Shown piece by piece: positions 8,305 to 15,770 of a stretch of DNA of 64,000 bases. Each line of letters starts with the position of its first letter. Positions within the stretch are counted from its first letter, which is position 1. Location of the stretch: NCBI GenBank assembly GCA_902801845.1, contig CADCJW010000006.1:62001-126000 (forward strand), read 5' to 3'. The stretch is from an uncultured Eubacteriales bacterium (GTDB taxonomy: Bacteria > Bacillota > Clostridia > Christensenellales > CAG-138). The notes under the pieces were generated by a model. The model saw nothing but the letters and a program-made list of their open reading frames with translations. It had not been told where the DNA came from and ran no database searches. Made by a program: the position numbers and the translations under genes.

Positions 8305-8761
8305 CACCTCATCCACCACCTTCGGTGGTCCCCCTTCCCCTCACAGGGGAAGGCTTTTGGACAGGTGTTGATGAATATCCAGACAAACGCCGCTGAAATT
8401 GTGTTTTATATCCTGATTGGTGTACCGCAGGACGGTTATCCCATGGGAGTTGAACCACTCATCCCGTTCCCTGTCGTGCTGGCGGGCTGCTTCTTCATAG
8501 TGTTGCCCGCCATCCAGCTCGATCACCAGAGACGCGGAGGCAATATAAAAATCGGCGATATAGCTACCGAACACCTTTTGCCGATTGACGGTACAGGGCA
8601 GTTTTCTGAGAAAATCGTACCAAAGATGCCGCTCTTCGGGGGTCATCCCCTTTCTCAGCTGCTGGGCAAAGGGTGTAAGCTTTTTGTTCTGCGTTTCGTT
8701 CATTGTTAAAACCAAGCCTTCCCCTTGAGGGGAAGGGGGACCGCTTGCGGTGGATGAGGTG
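8305..8761. mobile_element. 457-bp DUF559 cassette with 13-bp terminal inverted repeats
   Basis: CACCTCATCCACC (8305-8317) is the perfect inverse of GGTGGATGAGGTG (8749-8761). Just inside each end lies a short GC hairpin (8315-8329; around 8741-8750) and then a CCTTCCCC/GGGGAAGG hairpin (8333-8353 and 8717-8736), so the two ends mirror each other. Between them is a single DUF559 gene whose stop codon falls in the left hairpin loop. No transposase and no obvious target duplication are visible. This looks like a compact mobile or homing-like cassette. Confidence 0.65.
8341..8703 (-). CDS. DUF559 domain protein (putative restriction-endonuclease-fold nuclease)
   Basis: 120 aa from the ATG at 8703; a longer reading to 9021 would run through the repeat and the neighbouring promoter and is rejected. 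DUF559 proteins share the fold of very-short-patch (Vsr) endonucleases. Visible motifs are MTPEERHLWYDFLR, VNRQKVFGSYIADFYIASASLVIELDGGQH and a final GITVLRYTNQDI. The D of IADFY and E of IELDGGQH are the expected metal-binding residues. No good ribosome site precedes the ATG. The gene sits wholly inside inverted repeats and its stop codon is part of one of them, which suggests that gene and repeats move together. Confidence 0.75.
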   Translation of the reverse strand: MNETQNKKLTPFAQQLRKGMTPEERHLWYDFLRKLPCTVNRQKVFGSYIADFYIASASLVIELDGGQHYEEAARQHDRERDEWFNSHGITVLRYTNQDIKHNFSGVCLDIHQHLSKSLPL

Positions 8762-8803
8762 CATTTGTTGCTTCGGCAACAGTATACCCTATCCCGGCCC
8801 TTC

Positions 8804-8832
8804 TTGCAATCCCCAATGGATTTTGGTATAAT
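8804..8832 (+). promoter_or_regulatory. Sigma-A-type promoter of the acyltransferase gene
   Basis: TTGCAA (8804-8809), 17-bp spacer, TATAAT (8827-8832). It lies between the right end of the DUF559 cassette and the ATG at 8870. Confidence 0.7.
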
Positions 8833-8869
8833 AGGATATACTAAGGAGAGGTATGCGGGAAGGAGCGAA

Positions 8870-10198
8870 ATGGAGCAGGCCCAGGCAAAACAGCATAGCT
8901 GGCTCAGCCTCGACATGGACATCGACTGCCGGCACGTGGACGTGGTGGACGGCATCCGGGGTCTGTCGGTGCTGTTGGTGCTCTGGTTCCATTTCTGGCA
9001 GCAGACCTGGTTCATGCCCAACTACCCCACGCCCTTTCTGAGCTTTTTAGGCATCACGGACCTGACCCCCAGCCACATCCGCTGGGTGGGGTATATCTTC
9101 GTGGACATGATGGTGCTCCTGTCCGCCTTCTGCCTCACACTGCCCATCGCCCGGTCCATGCTCCTGGGGGAGGGGGTGGACGACGCCTGCACCTTCTATA
9201 AGAAGCGGCTCGCCCGTATCTACCCCAGCTACCTGCTGGCGGTCCTCATCTCCTTCGGGTATCAGCTGTATCTGGGCAACTATCCCACAATCTCCTACGC
9301 GGTGCGGGACCTTGTGTCCCACCTGACCTTCACCCATATGTTCCGGGCGGACACCTATATCTACGCCCCCATCAACGGGGTGCTGTGGACCGTGGCCCTG
9401 GAGGTCCAGTTCTATCTTTTCTTCCCCCTGCTGGTGAAGCTGTTCCGCAAAAGCCCCCTGCTCTTCTGGGGGACGCTGACGGGCTTCGGGGCCCTGTTCA
9501 TCTACCAGTACGCCCTGAAGCAGACCCCCGTCAACATGCAGGTGAACCAGTTCCCCACCTTCCTGCCCGTGTTCGCCAACGGCATGCTGGCGGCCTACCT
9601 TTTCACCCTCTACTGCGTGAAGGTCCCCTATAAGCGGCTGTGGGCGGTGCTGTTCACGGTTCTGGCCATCCTGGGGGCGGTGCTCATCCGAAACGAGATC
9701 GTGTCCGCCCAGATGTATCGGGAGGACAAGCAGATCTGGCAGCTGGAAAACAGGATCGGCCTCTCCCTGTGCTTCACCCTGTTCCTGGTGAGCGCGGCCC
9801 TGTCCCTGAAGCCCCTGCGCTGGCTCTTCTCCAATCCGGTGGCCCGGTTCCTGGGGGCCATCTCCTATAACCTGTACCTCTACCACCAGCGGCTGATCGT
9901 GCTGCTTCGCATGAGCCTGGGATTCCAAAGCGGGGCGGACGTGGCGTCGGCGGGCATGAAGATGCAGCTTTTCCTCACGGCGGAGGCCCTGGGACTGTCG
10001 ATCCTGTTGGCGGCGGTGCTCACCTATCTGTGGGAGCGGCCCTGGCAGCGGTGGATCATGAGCTGGGGGAGGAAGCAGGAAACCGCGGCGGAGCCCGCCG
10101 AACCGGCGAATGTCGAACCGGAGCCCGTCTTGGAGACGAATGATGAACCGGCGATCGTTGAGCCGGAACCGATTTTAGAATCAGAAGAAAGGAAATAG
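8870..10198 (+). CDS. Acyltransferase 3 family membrane protein
   Basis: 442 aa from the ATG at 8870 (AAGGAG 5 nt upstream and downstream of a good promoter); the frame stays open back to 8750 but crosses the promoter. It has about ten membrane segments. Family signatures are VDGIRGLSVLLVLWFH near residue 25 (with the conserved His after the first helix), RLARIYPSYLLAV near 115 and GVLWTVALEVQFYLFFPLL near 170. Such enzymes O-acylate surface polysaccharides, peptidoglycan or lipids at the membrane. The C-terminus ends in a repetitive acidic Pro/Glu tail (units like VEPEPVLE) that is unusual for the family. The acceptor is unknown. Confidence 0.88.
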   Translation: MEQAQAKQHSWLSLDMDIDCRHVDVVDGIRGLSVLLVLWFHFWQQTWFMPNYPTPFLSFLGITDLTPSHIRWVGYIFVDMMVLLSAFCLTLPIARSMLLGEGVDDACTFYKKRLARIYPSYLLAVLISFGYQLYLGNYPTISYAVRDLVSHLTFTHMFRADTYIYAPINGVLWTVALEVQFYLFFPLLVKLFRKSPLLFWGTLTGFGALFIYQYALKQTPVNMQVNQFPTFLPVFANGMLAAYLFTLYCVKVPYKRLWAVLFTVLAILGAVLIRNEIVSAQMYREDKQIWQLENRIGLSLCFTLFLVSAALSLKPLRWLFSNPVARFLGAISYNLYLYHQRLIVLLRMSLGFQSGADVASAGMKMQLFLTAEALGLSILLAAVLTYLWERPWQRWIMSWGRKQETAAEPAEPANVEPEPVLETNDEPAIVEPEPILESEERK

Positions 10199-10203
10199 AA
10201 CCC

Positions 10204-10458
10204 ATGCAGTATCGTTACAAGACCAAGAACGTGTGCTCCAGCGAGATCAGCTTCGACCTGGAGGGGAACAAGCTTCACAACGTCGTCTTCACCGGCGGCT
10301 GCAACGGCAATTTGAAGGCCATCGGCAAGCTGGTGGAGGGCATGGACGCGGACCAGGTCATCGCCCTTCTCCAGGGGAACACCTGCGGCCGGAGCGACAC
10401 CTCCTGCGCTGACCAGTTGACGAAAGCGATCCTGGAAGCGAAGGAGAACATCGCCTGA
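10204..10458 (+). CDS. TSCPD domain protein (TIGR03905 type)
   Basis: 84 aa. It contains VCSSEISFDLEGNKLHNVVFTGGCNGNLKAI and GNTCGRSDTSCADQLTKAI, the Cys-containing pattern of stand-alone TSCPD proteins. The domain is related to the C-terminus of vitamin-B12-dependent ribonucleotide reductases. The conserved cysteines suggest metal or redox chemistry, but no activity is established. It starts 5 nt after the acyltransferase stop and is likely co-transcribed with it. Confidence 0.85.
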   Translation: MQYRYKTKNVCSSEISFDLEGNKLHNVVFTGGCNGNLKAIGKLVEGMDADQVIALLQGNTCGRSDTSCADQLTKAILEAKENIA

Positions 10459-10501
10459 AGGCCGTTCATAGTTATTTTGCAGGAATTTGACAGTTTTTGG
10501 G

Positions 10502-10530
10502 TTGTGGGGGCCGGACTGTCGTGATACAAT
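10502..10530 (+). promoter_or_regulatory. Possible promoter of the L,D-transpeptidase gene
   Basis: TTGTGG (10502-10507), 17-bp spacer, TACAAT (10525-10530), about 35 bases before the GTG start. The -35 is weak. Confidence 0.4.
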
Positions 10531-10564
10531 ACCCCCTGAAATTTTCCCAAAGGATACGAAAACG

Positions 10565-11572
10565 GTGGATCTAAAACGTTGGAGCGCCGCGCTGCTGGTG
10601 CTGCTCATCCTCCTGGCGGGGGGGTGCGGGCCGAAGCAGATGGCTCAAGCGATACAACCTACGGAGCTGGTCATCTCGACCACCCAGGTGCCGGTGACGG
10701 GGGCGCCTGTCCAGGTATCCGCCGCCGTGCAGGCGGTGACGGTGGCGGCCGAGACCCCGGCGCCCACCCTGACGCCCCAGCCCAGCCCCACGCCCAGCCC
10801 TACGCCTCTGCCCACGCCCACGCCCACGGCGTCGCCCATCCCCTTTTCTTACTATGCGCCCACGGTGAACATGAGCTTCGAGGAGCTGGTGGGGGGCCTG
10901 GAGGACACCTACTACGAGACGGAGGGCATCGATCCCGTCATGCCCAAGGGGTATCCCGCCCCGGACACCTATAAGCTTATCGTGGACGTGACCTGGCAGG
11001 TGGTCATGGCCTTCAAAAAGGACGCCAACGGGAACTACACCATCCCCGTTCGGTACATGCTCTGCTCCACGGGCAGCTCCAAAAACGGGCTCACCAGGAT
11101 CGGCACTTTCAAACTGAAGGAGTGCCGGCTCCGGTTCGGCACCTTCGCCAGCGGCGATTTCTCGGCCCAGTACTGGACGCTGATCGTGTCCCGCACCTAC
11201 TTCCATTCCGTGGTGTACCATCGGGGCGCCCGAAACGGACAGAAGGATCTGAACAGCCTGTATGTGGACAAGTATTTGAAGCTGGGCTCCCAGGACAGCC
11301 ACGGCTGCATCCGCCTGCCCGTGCCCGATGCCCGCTGGATCTTCTATAACTGCGCCTACGGCACGGAGGTGGAGATCCGCAACGGGAGCAAGAACGACGC
11401 GGAGACGAGGGCCATCCGGGAGCAGCTGAAGCTGGCGGAGCCCCCCAAGGTGGTCTCGGGCCTCACGCCGGGGTCAGCCCCCTACACGGACAACTGGGCC
11501 ATCGAGGACGTGCCGCTGGAGGTGGAGTTCGTCAACGCCACCCCGCCGCCGGCGCCCAAGAAAAGCAAGTGA
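10565..11572 (+). CDS. L,D-transpeptidase (YkuD domain) lipoprotein
   Basis: 335 aa from a GTG at 10565, preceded by AAAGGA; the open extension to 10487 covers the promoter. A signal peptide ends in the lipobox LAGGC (Cys21), so the protein should be lipid-anchored on the outer face of the membrane. A Ser/Thr/Pro linker (about 60-92) leads to the YkuD catalytic domain (about 130-280). The motif SHGCIR is at 245-250, with Cys248 as nucleophile and an upstream His in SVVYHRGA. Such enzymes form 3-3 cross-links or attach proteins to peptidoglycan. The tail after the domain ends in Pro, Ala and Lys residues. Confidence 0.88.
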   Translation: MDLKRWSAALLVLLILLAGGCGPKQMAQAIQPTELVISTTQVPVTGAPVQVSAAVQAVTVAAETPAPTLTPQPSPTPSPTPLPTPTPTASPIPFSYYAPTVNMSFEELVGGLEDTYYETEGIDPVMPKGYPAPDTYKLIVDVTWQVVMAFKKDANGNYTIPVRYMLCSTGSSKNGLTRIGTFKLKECRLRFGTFASGDFSAQYWTLIVSRTYFHSVVYHRGARNGQKDLNSLYVDKYLKLGSQDSHGCIRLPVPDARWIFYNCAYGTEVEIRNGSKNDAETRAIREQLKLAEPPKVVSGLTPGSAPYTDNWAIEDVPLEVEFVNATPPPAPKKSK

Positions 11573-11589
11573 TTTAGCTTATTTCTTTT

Positions 11590-11719
11590 GCCGCTTTTTC
11601 TTTTCAGGTGAAAAGAAAAAGCGGCGGAAAAAGAAAAGCCCAAGAAAAATACTGGGGATAGGCAGCAAAAAGCCGATCCCCATTGAGTTTCTTTTGGGCC
11701 CCTTTTCTTTCAAGAAAAG
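11590..11719 (-). repeat. Structured convergent-gap repeat, copy 2 (minus orientation)
   Basis: Read on the minus strand: hairpin A (11702-11709/11712-11719), then CCCAAAAGAAACTC, a middle hairpin with GGGGAT/ATCCCC arms, then CTTGGGCTTTTCTTTTTCC and hairpin C, a perfect 16-bp stem 11590-11605/11610-11625. It occupies the space between convergent stops at 11572 and 11741 and matches copies 1 and 3 in order and sequence of parts. Confidence 0.85.
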
Positions 11720-11740
11720 TGTCTGTTTTATTCTTTCCAC

Positions 11741-12238
11741 TTAAACATACAAAACTTCGATCCCCTTCTCCCGAGCGAAGCCCACGGTCTGGGCGGTGCC
11801 GCTGGGGGCGTGGGTGAGGTAGGCGATGCACAGATCCGCGTCCGCTACCAGCTGCCGGTTCCGAAGGGCCATGCACCCGGGGAAGTAGTGGGTGGAGAGG
11901 TAGACCACCTCCTCCGCGGCCTCCTTCTGCCGGGCAAGCTCCCGCTGGTCCCCTTTGGAAAACTGCTCCCCGTGCCCCGTATAGGGCAGCACCAGCATGA
12001 GCTGCAGCTGGGGCCGCGTCCGCTGAGCCTCCAGCACCAGCTGTCCGCACAACAGGTCGAACCCCTCCGCCCCGCCGGAATAGAACCGGCTCACGCCCCG
12101 CTCTGCGGCCAGGGCGATGGCCGCTCTGACCCGCCTTTTCAGATGCGCAAAGGCGGCTGAACCGGCTCTCGGCAGCTCCCGGTGCCCGGTGAAGCAGGCG
12201 GCGCGAAGCGCTGTGTTTTTGGTACGATCCTCTTCCAT
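11741..12238 (-). CDS. SLOG family protein (YpsA / DUF1273-like)
   Basis: 165 aa from the ATG at 12238. It has a Rossmann-like fold with AACFTGHRELPRAGS near the start, GVSRFYSGGAEGFDLLCGQLVLE in the first half, and NRQLVADADLCIAYLTHAPSGTAQTVGFA near the end, the pattern of YpsA/DUF1273 proteins in the SLOG superfamily. SLOG proteins are thought to bind nucleotides or nucleotide-derived ligands. An alternative ATG at 12268 lies upstream of the predicted -10 box, so 12238 is preferred. That implies a leader of only about 8 nt and no ribosome site. Confidence 0.75.
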   Translation of the reverse strand: MEEDRTKNTALRAACFTGHRELPRAGSAAFAHLKRRVRAAIALAAERGVSRFYSGGAEGFDLLCGQLVLEAQRTRPQLQLMLVLPYTGHGEQFSKGDQRELARQKEAAEEVVYLSTHYFPGCMALRNRQLVADADLCIAYLTHAPSGTAQTVGFAREKGIEVLYV

Positions 12239-12252
12239 ATCGGGGAAATCAT

Positions 12253-12281
12253 ACCATATTTTCCCCATCCTGTCCCGACAA
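12253..12281 (-). promoter_or_regulatory. Promoter of the SLOG gene, implying a near-leaderless mRNA
   Basis: On the minus strand: TTGTCG (12281-12276), 17-bp spacer, TATGGT (12258-12253). The ATG at 12238 is about 14 bases after the -10 box. Confidence 0.5.
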
Positions 12282-12387
12282 AGACGATATTTTTTTATCT
12301 TTTTTGTTAACCTTTTGTGTTTGGACAGACAGGAGCGAAACAAGATGATACAATGACCCTATCTCCAAACAAAGGTGAAGTTTGCCT

Positions 12388-13383
12388 ATGAAACAAATCA
12401 AAAGAAGAAGACGGTTCCTCCGCATCGGCCATCCCATCGGATTCAGCCTGTTTTGTCTGGTGTGTCTGGCGCTGGTGGCCGGGCTCTATCTGGGCATCTC
12501 CTGGGCCATCAAAAACGGCCCCGGCGTGGTGAAGGCCATGCGCACCGCGGTCCAGGAGGAGGTGCTGGTCACGCCCACCGTGGAGCCCTCCCAGGAGCCG
12601 GCGGAGGAGCTGCTGCCCACGCCCACCCCCACGCCTACGCCGGAGGTGAAGGACACCCCGGCCCTGGGCACGCCCGTGGCGGAGACGCCTACCCCCGAGC
12701 CCACCGCTTTCGTGACCGCCGATCCCAACGAGAATTTGAAGATGCCCCTGTCCGGCCAGACCATCGGTCTGGACGCCTACCGGGACGGGAACTCGAAGAA
12801 GTTCGGTTCCGAGGCGGCATATAACCTTATGTTCGCCAAGCGGCTGAAGCTCTATCTGGAGAGCCAGGGTGCCAACGTGGTCCTGAGCCGCACCGACGAC
12901 ACCAAGGGCACCATGTCCAACGAGGAGCGGGGCCGGATATTCAAGGAGGCCAAGTGTGACTATGTGGTCCGCCTCATGTGCAACTACCCCAACTCCAAGA
13001 ATTCCTCCACCTACGTGCGCTGCTCCAAAGGCAACCAGGAGTACGCCCTGACCCTCGTGGACGCCTATTCCATGGCCACCGGCATCCGCAAGCAGTCCGG
13101 CAGCGACCGCAAGAACGGCGTGAAGATCGAAAGCGATTCCGTGGCCACGGGCTGCGGCTGCCCCTGCGCGCTGCTGATACTGGGCAACTGGGACAGCTCC
13201 AAGGAGCGCAAGCGCCTTCAGGACGAGGAGTTCATGGAGCAGATGTGCGAGGGCATCTTCAACGGTCTTGTGACCGTGGTGAACGGGGCGCCTCCCGCCG
13301 GCCCCACGGAGATCTCGGATGAGACCGTGCCGGAGCCCGCGGAGGAGACCGGGGAGGAGCCCGGCGGCGGAACGGAACCATAA
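12388..13383 (+). CDS. Membrane-anchored Amidase_3-fold protein, probably inactive
   Basis: 331 aa from the ATG at 12388, 7 nt after AAAGGTGAAG. A basic N-terminus and one membrane segment (about 17-40) are followed by a Thr/Pro-rich linker (about 60-108) and a domain (about 122-290) resembling N-acetylmuramoyl-L-alanine amidases (Amidase_3): GQTIGLDAYRDGN, KRLKLYLESQGANVVLSRTDD, NEERGRIFKEAKCDYVVRLMCN. In active enzymes the first segment holds a zinc-binding His (LDAGHGG) and the third reads IHAN; here they are LDAYRDG and LMCN. The late catalytic Glu segment is LLILGNWDSS. The zinc site therefore seems lost and a peptidoglycan-binding or scaffold role is likelier. A Pro/Glu/Gly tail follows. 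Confidence 0.75.
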   Translation: MKQIKRRRRFLRIGHPIGFSLFCLVCLALVAGLYLGISWAIKNGPGVVKAMRTAVQEEVLVTPTVEPSQEPAEELLPTPTPTPTPEVKDTPALGTPVAETPTPEPTAFVTADPNENLKMPLSGQTIGLDAYRDGNSKKFGSEAAYNLMFAKRLKLYLESQGANVVLSRTDDTKGTMSNEERGRIFKEAKCDYVVRLMCNYPNSKNSSTYVRCSKGNQEYALTLVDAYSMATGIRKQSGSDRKNGVKIESDSVATGCGCPCALLILGNWDSSKERKRLQDEEFMEQMCEGIFNGLVTVVNGAPPAGPTEISDETVPEPAEETGEEPGGGTEP

Positions 13384-13400
13384 CCGGATAATAGACATGA

Positions 13401-13425
13401 AAAAAGCCTCGCAATGAGGCTTTTT
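13401..13425. terminator. Bidirectional terminator between convergent genes
   Basis: AAAAAGCCTC (13401-13410) and GAGGCTTTTT (13416-13425) form a 10-bp stem with a GCAAT loop. The A and T tracts make it usable from both strands, for the amidase-like gene and for the NTPase operon. Confidence 0.85.
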
Positions 13426-13438
13426 CTCGTTTTGGGAT

Positions 13439-13972
13439 CTATAGCTCCCGCATCCGGGGCAGGAGCCGTTCGAACAGCTCGTCCCGGTTGGACGGGGTGA
13501 TGTAAAAGACCTCTGCCCGGGGCGCGGCCCGGACCGCGTTCAAAAAGGGGACGTCCGTGCGGCTCTTCACGGCGGCGATCACGGGGATATCGCCCGAGAG
13601 GGCCGCCAGCACAGCGTCGGTGAAGGGCTCCGCCTGGGCCTCGAAAAAGCCCAGCTCGTCCATGATAAGGATGCCTCCCGGTCTGGCTTCCCGGACATAT
13701 CGGACGCCCAGGGTGTTGAAGACCTCCCGATTGGGCCGATGGGTCCGGCTGTCGCAGGTGCCGATGCAGTTCCCCTCGGTATAGACCCACTGGGCCGGGG
13801 CCTGGTTCGCCGGGTGGATGTAGATGGGGCGGAAGCCGTCCGCTCCCGCCGGCTCCATTCGGGTGACGAACCCATACCGGGGCCGGGGACAGTGCGCAAG
13901 CAGCCTTTCGATGAGGGTGCTCTTGCCCACGCCCCGGTCGCCTGAGATCAGGATGTGCCGCTTTTCCGCCAT
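13439..13972 (-). CDS. THEP1-like nucleoside-triphosphatase
   Basis: 177 aa from the ATG at 13972. Walker A is SGDRGVGKSTLIERLL (about 9-24) and Walker B GGILIMDELGFFE (about 97-109). The GFVTR segment after the first helix is typical of the NTPase_1 / THEP1 family, small P-loop proteins that hydrolyse nucleoside triphosphates with broad specificity. It is the last gene of the ABC importer operon, 4 nt after the binding-protein stop. Its link to transport is unexplained; a role in handling the imported cofactor or metal complex is only a suggestion. Confidence 0.85.
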   Translation of the reverse strand: MAEKRHILISGDRGVGKSTLIERLLAHCPRPRYGFVTRMEPAGADGFRPIYIHPANQAPAQWVYTEGNCIGTCDSRTHRPNREVFNTLGVRYVREARPGGILIMDELGFFEAQAEPFTDAVLAALSGDIPVIAAVKSRTDVPFLNAVRAAPRAEVFYITPSNRDELFERLLPRMREL

Positions 13973-13976
13973 GGCC

Positions 13977-15053
13977 TTACGCCGCCGGGGCGGCTTCGCC
14001 CATCTGGGCCCAGATGGAGTTGGCCATGAGGGCGTCGAACTGCTCGAAGGTGATGCCGCAGTGGTAGAATAGCTCAAAATACTCCTTCACCGCTCCATAC
14101 AGGTCGTATTGGGCCGTTTCGGGATATAGGAGCTGACTCATCCACATCATGCCCAGATACCGCTGCACCGAGGGGGGGAAGCCCATCCAGTTGTAGGGGC
14201 CGAAGGGCACCTCGTAGTACGCGCCGTTTCGGATGGCGGCCACGGTCTGCCACTCGGGCCGGTTCGCTACGTCAGAATAGATGCTGCCGGGGGAGAAGAG
14301 GATCACCTCCGGGTTCCAGAGCAAAATCTGCTCCATGTCCACTTCGTTCCCCGTGCCCTTTGACGAGGGGCTCTCCACCACGGCCAGGTTGTTGCTCAAA
14401 AGGTCGATGATCTCGCCGTGGTAGCTCCCCTGGGCGATCACGTTCAACCCCTGGTCCCCGGTGATGTAGAGGAGGTTTTTCTTTTCCACGGACCCTGCGA
14501 TCTCCAGCGTCCGGGCGTAGACCCGGTCGCAGTAGGCGGCCAGGGCCTCCGCTTCCTCCGGCATGTTGAGGAGCTCGCCCAGCTTCCGATAGGCATCGCC
14601 CATGGTGGCGGTCAGAGCCGTGATGTGGACAAAGGGAATGCCGGTCTGCTCCTGCAGGGCGTCCAGATCCTCCACGATGGTGCCCTTGGGTTCGCCCACG
14701 TCGATGACCACCTGGGCGCCGCTGCTCAGAAGGGTCTCCAGATTCAGCTCGCCCTTGCCGCCATAGAGCTGGCCCAGAATGGGCAGGTCATAGTATTTGG
14801 CGTCAAAGAATTGGGCCGCCGTTTCGTCCCAATTGTTGGCGATGCCCACCAGCCGATCGGGGCACAGGGCGAAGAGGACGATCTGGGCCAGAGGGCCGCT
14901 GACAGCCACCTTCTCAAGGTCCTTTGGGAGTTCCACGGTCCGGCCCACCGAGTCGGTGAAGGCCCGGGTGGCGGGCTGGGTGTCGGCCGCGGCCGTGGCG
15001 CACAGGGACAGGACCATCAAAAGGGCCAACAGCAGGGTTGCGATTCGTTTCAT
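13977..15053 (-). CDS. ABC transporter substrate-binding protein (BtuF/FhuD class)
   Basis: 358 aa. A signal peptide (MKRIATLLLALLMVLSLCATAAAD) has no clear lipobox at the cleavage site. The mature part starts with ATRAFTDSVGRTVELPKDLEKVAV, the standard opening of periplasmic-binding PF01497 proteins for vitamin B12, haem and ferric siderophores. Later segments LNLETLLSSGAQVVIDVG and WNPEVILFSPG fit the two lobes of the fold. AAGGAGG lies 7-8 nt before the ATG. The ligand cannot be read from the sequence; the truncated cbiL gene at the window start is too far away to argue for corrinoids. Confidence 0.85.
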   Translation of the reverse strand: MKRIATLLLALLMVLSLCATAAADTQPATRAFTDSVGRTVELPKDLEKVAVSGPLAQIVLFALCPDRLVGIANNWDETAAQFFDAKYYDLPILGQLYGGKGELNLETLLSSGAQVVIDVGEPKGTIVEDLDALQEQTGIPFVHITALTATMGDAYRKLGELLNMPEEAEALAAYCDRVYARTLEIAGSVEKKNLLYITGDQGLNVIAQGSYHGEIIDLLSNNLAVVESPSSKGTGNEVDMEQILLWNPEVILFSPGSIYSDVANRPEWQTVAAIRNGAYYEVPFGPYNWMGFPPSVQRYLGMMWMSQLLYPETAQYDLYGAVKEYFELFYHCGITFEQFDALMANSIWAQMGEAAPAA

Positions 15054-15065
15054 GCTTTTTCCTCC

Positions 15066-15770
15066 TTATCGGGTGTTGAAGTGCCGTATATCCTCGGCCC
15101 GGAGGACGATCATGCCCACGGGCCGGATGGCGGGTAGATAATAGGGGAAGGTGGGATCGCCAGTCTCTGTGAGCCGGGCCAGGACCTCCGCCTCGGTCAT
15201 GGCCCCCTCCGGGTCGTAGAGCCGGAAGAAGCGGACCGCGTCTGAAAGGCTCCGGAAGGGCTGGCCCATGTCCACCTCGAAGACCTCCGTTTCAAAGGGC
15301 ACCCCCAGGTCCTTCAGCTCCGCCACCGTCAAAGGGTAGGTGAACTTTCGGATGGCCCCCGGATCCCGGGTGAAGCGGTGGGTGTCCCAATTCTTTTTGA
15401 ACAGGATCAGATTTTCCCGGCAGTGGACCTGGGCCCAGCGCAGGGTCTCTTGGACCCCGCCGAAGAAGCAGAACAGGCCCCCATCATAGACCTCCTCTTT
15501 CGGCAGGGCGAAGACGTCCCCCTGCCGGACGGTGAGGCCGGGAAGTGCCTCCACATGCCGCAGGGCCAGGGGAGAGAGGTCCATGGCGGTGACGGCAAAG
15601 CCCCGCCGGACCAGGGCCGCGGACAGGTGCCCCAGACCGCACCCCCCTTCAAAGACGGTGCTGCCGGGGCGAAGATGCTTTTTTGCCCGCTCTGCCAAAA
15701 GATCGTAGGCTCCCGTGTATGCGGCGCTGTCCGCCCAAAAGGCGGCTCTTTCCTCCGTCCAGGTGAACAT
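15066..15770 (-). CDS. Class I SAM-dependent methyltransferase in the ABC importer operon
   Basis: 234 aa from the ATG at 15770 (GGAGGGG 7 nt upstream; a TTG at 15773 is less likely). The SAM-binding motif I is STVFEGGCGLGHLSAALV, followed by the acidic strand end VTAMDLSPLAL and QGDVFALP. The centre and C-terminus (KNWDTHRFTRDPGAIRKFTYP and SDAVRFFRLYD) do not point to a known substrate. Its ATG overlaps the TGA of the ATPase gene by one base, so translation is coupled. A methyltransferase within an uptake operon suggests modification of the imported ligand or a metallophore, or resistance to it; this is inference. Confidence 0.85.
   Translation of the reverse strand: MFTWTEERAAFWADSAAYTGAYDLLAERAKKHLRPGSTVFEGGCGLGHLSAALVRRGFAVTAMDLSPLALRHVEALPGLTVRQGDVFALPKEEVYDGGLFCFFGGVQETLRWAQVHCRENLILFKKNWDTHRFTRDPGAIRKFTYPLTVAELKDLGVPFETEVFEVDMGQPFRSLSDAVRFFRLYDPEGAMTEAEVLARLTETGDPTFPYYLPAIRPVGMIVLRAEDIRHFNTR

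Noticed and set aside
8341-9021. Extended N-terminus of the DUF559 gene
   Set aside because: The extension runs through the terminal repeat, the neighbouring promoter and the acyltransferase start; the domain begins only after the ATG at 8703.
12601-12720. GCCCAC-type hexamer runs as a functional DNA repeat or origin
   Set aside because: They encode the Thr/Pro linker and recur in other surface-protein genes; no DnaA-box cluster is visible.
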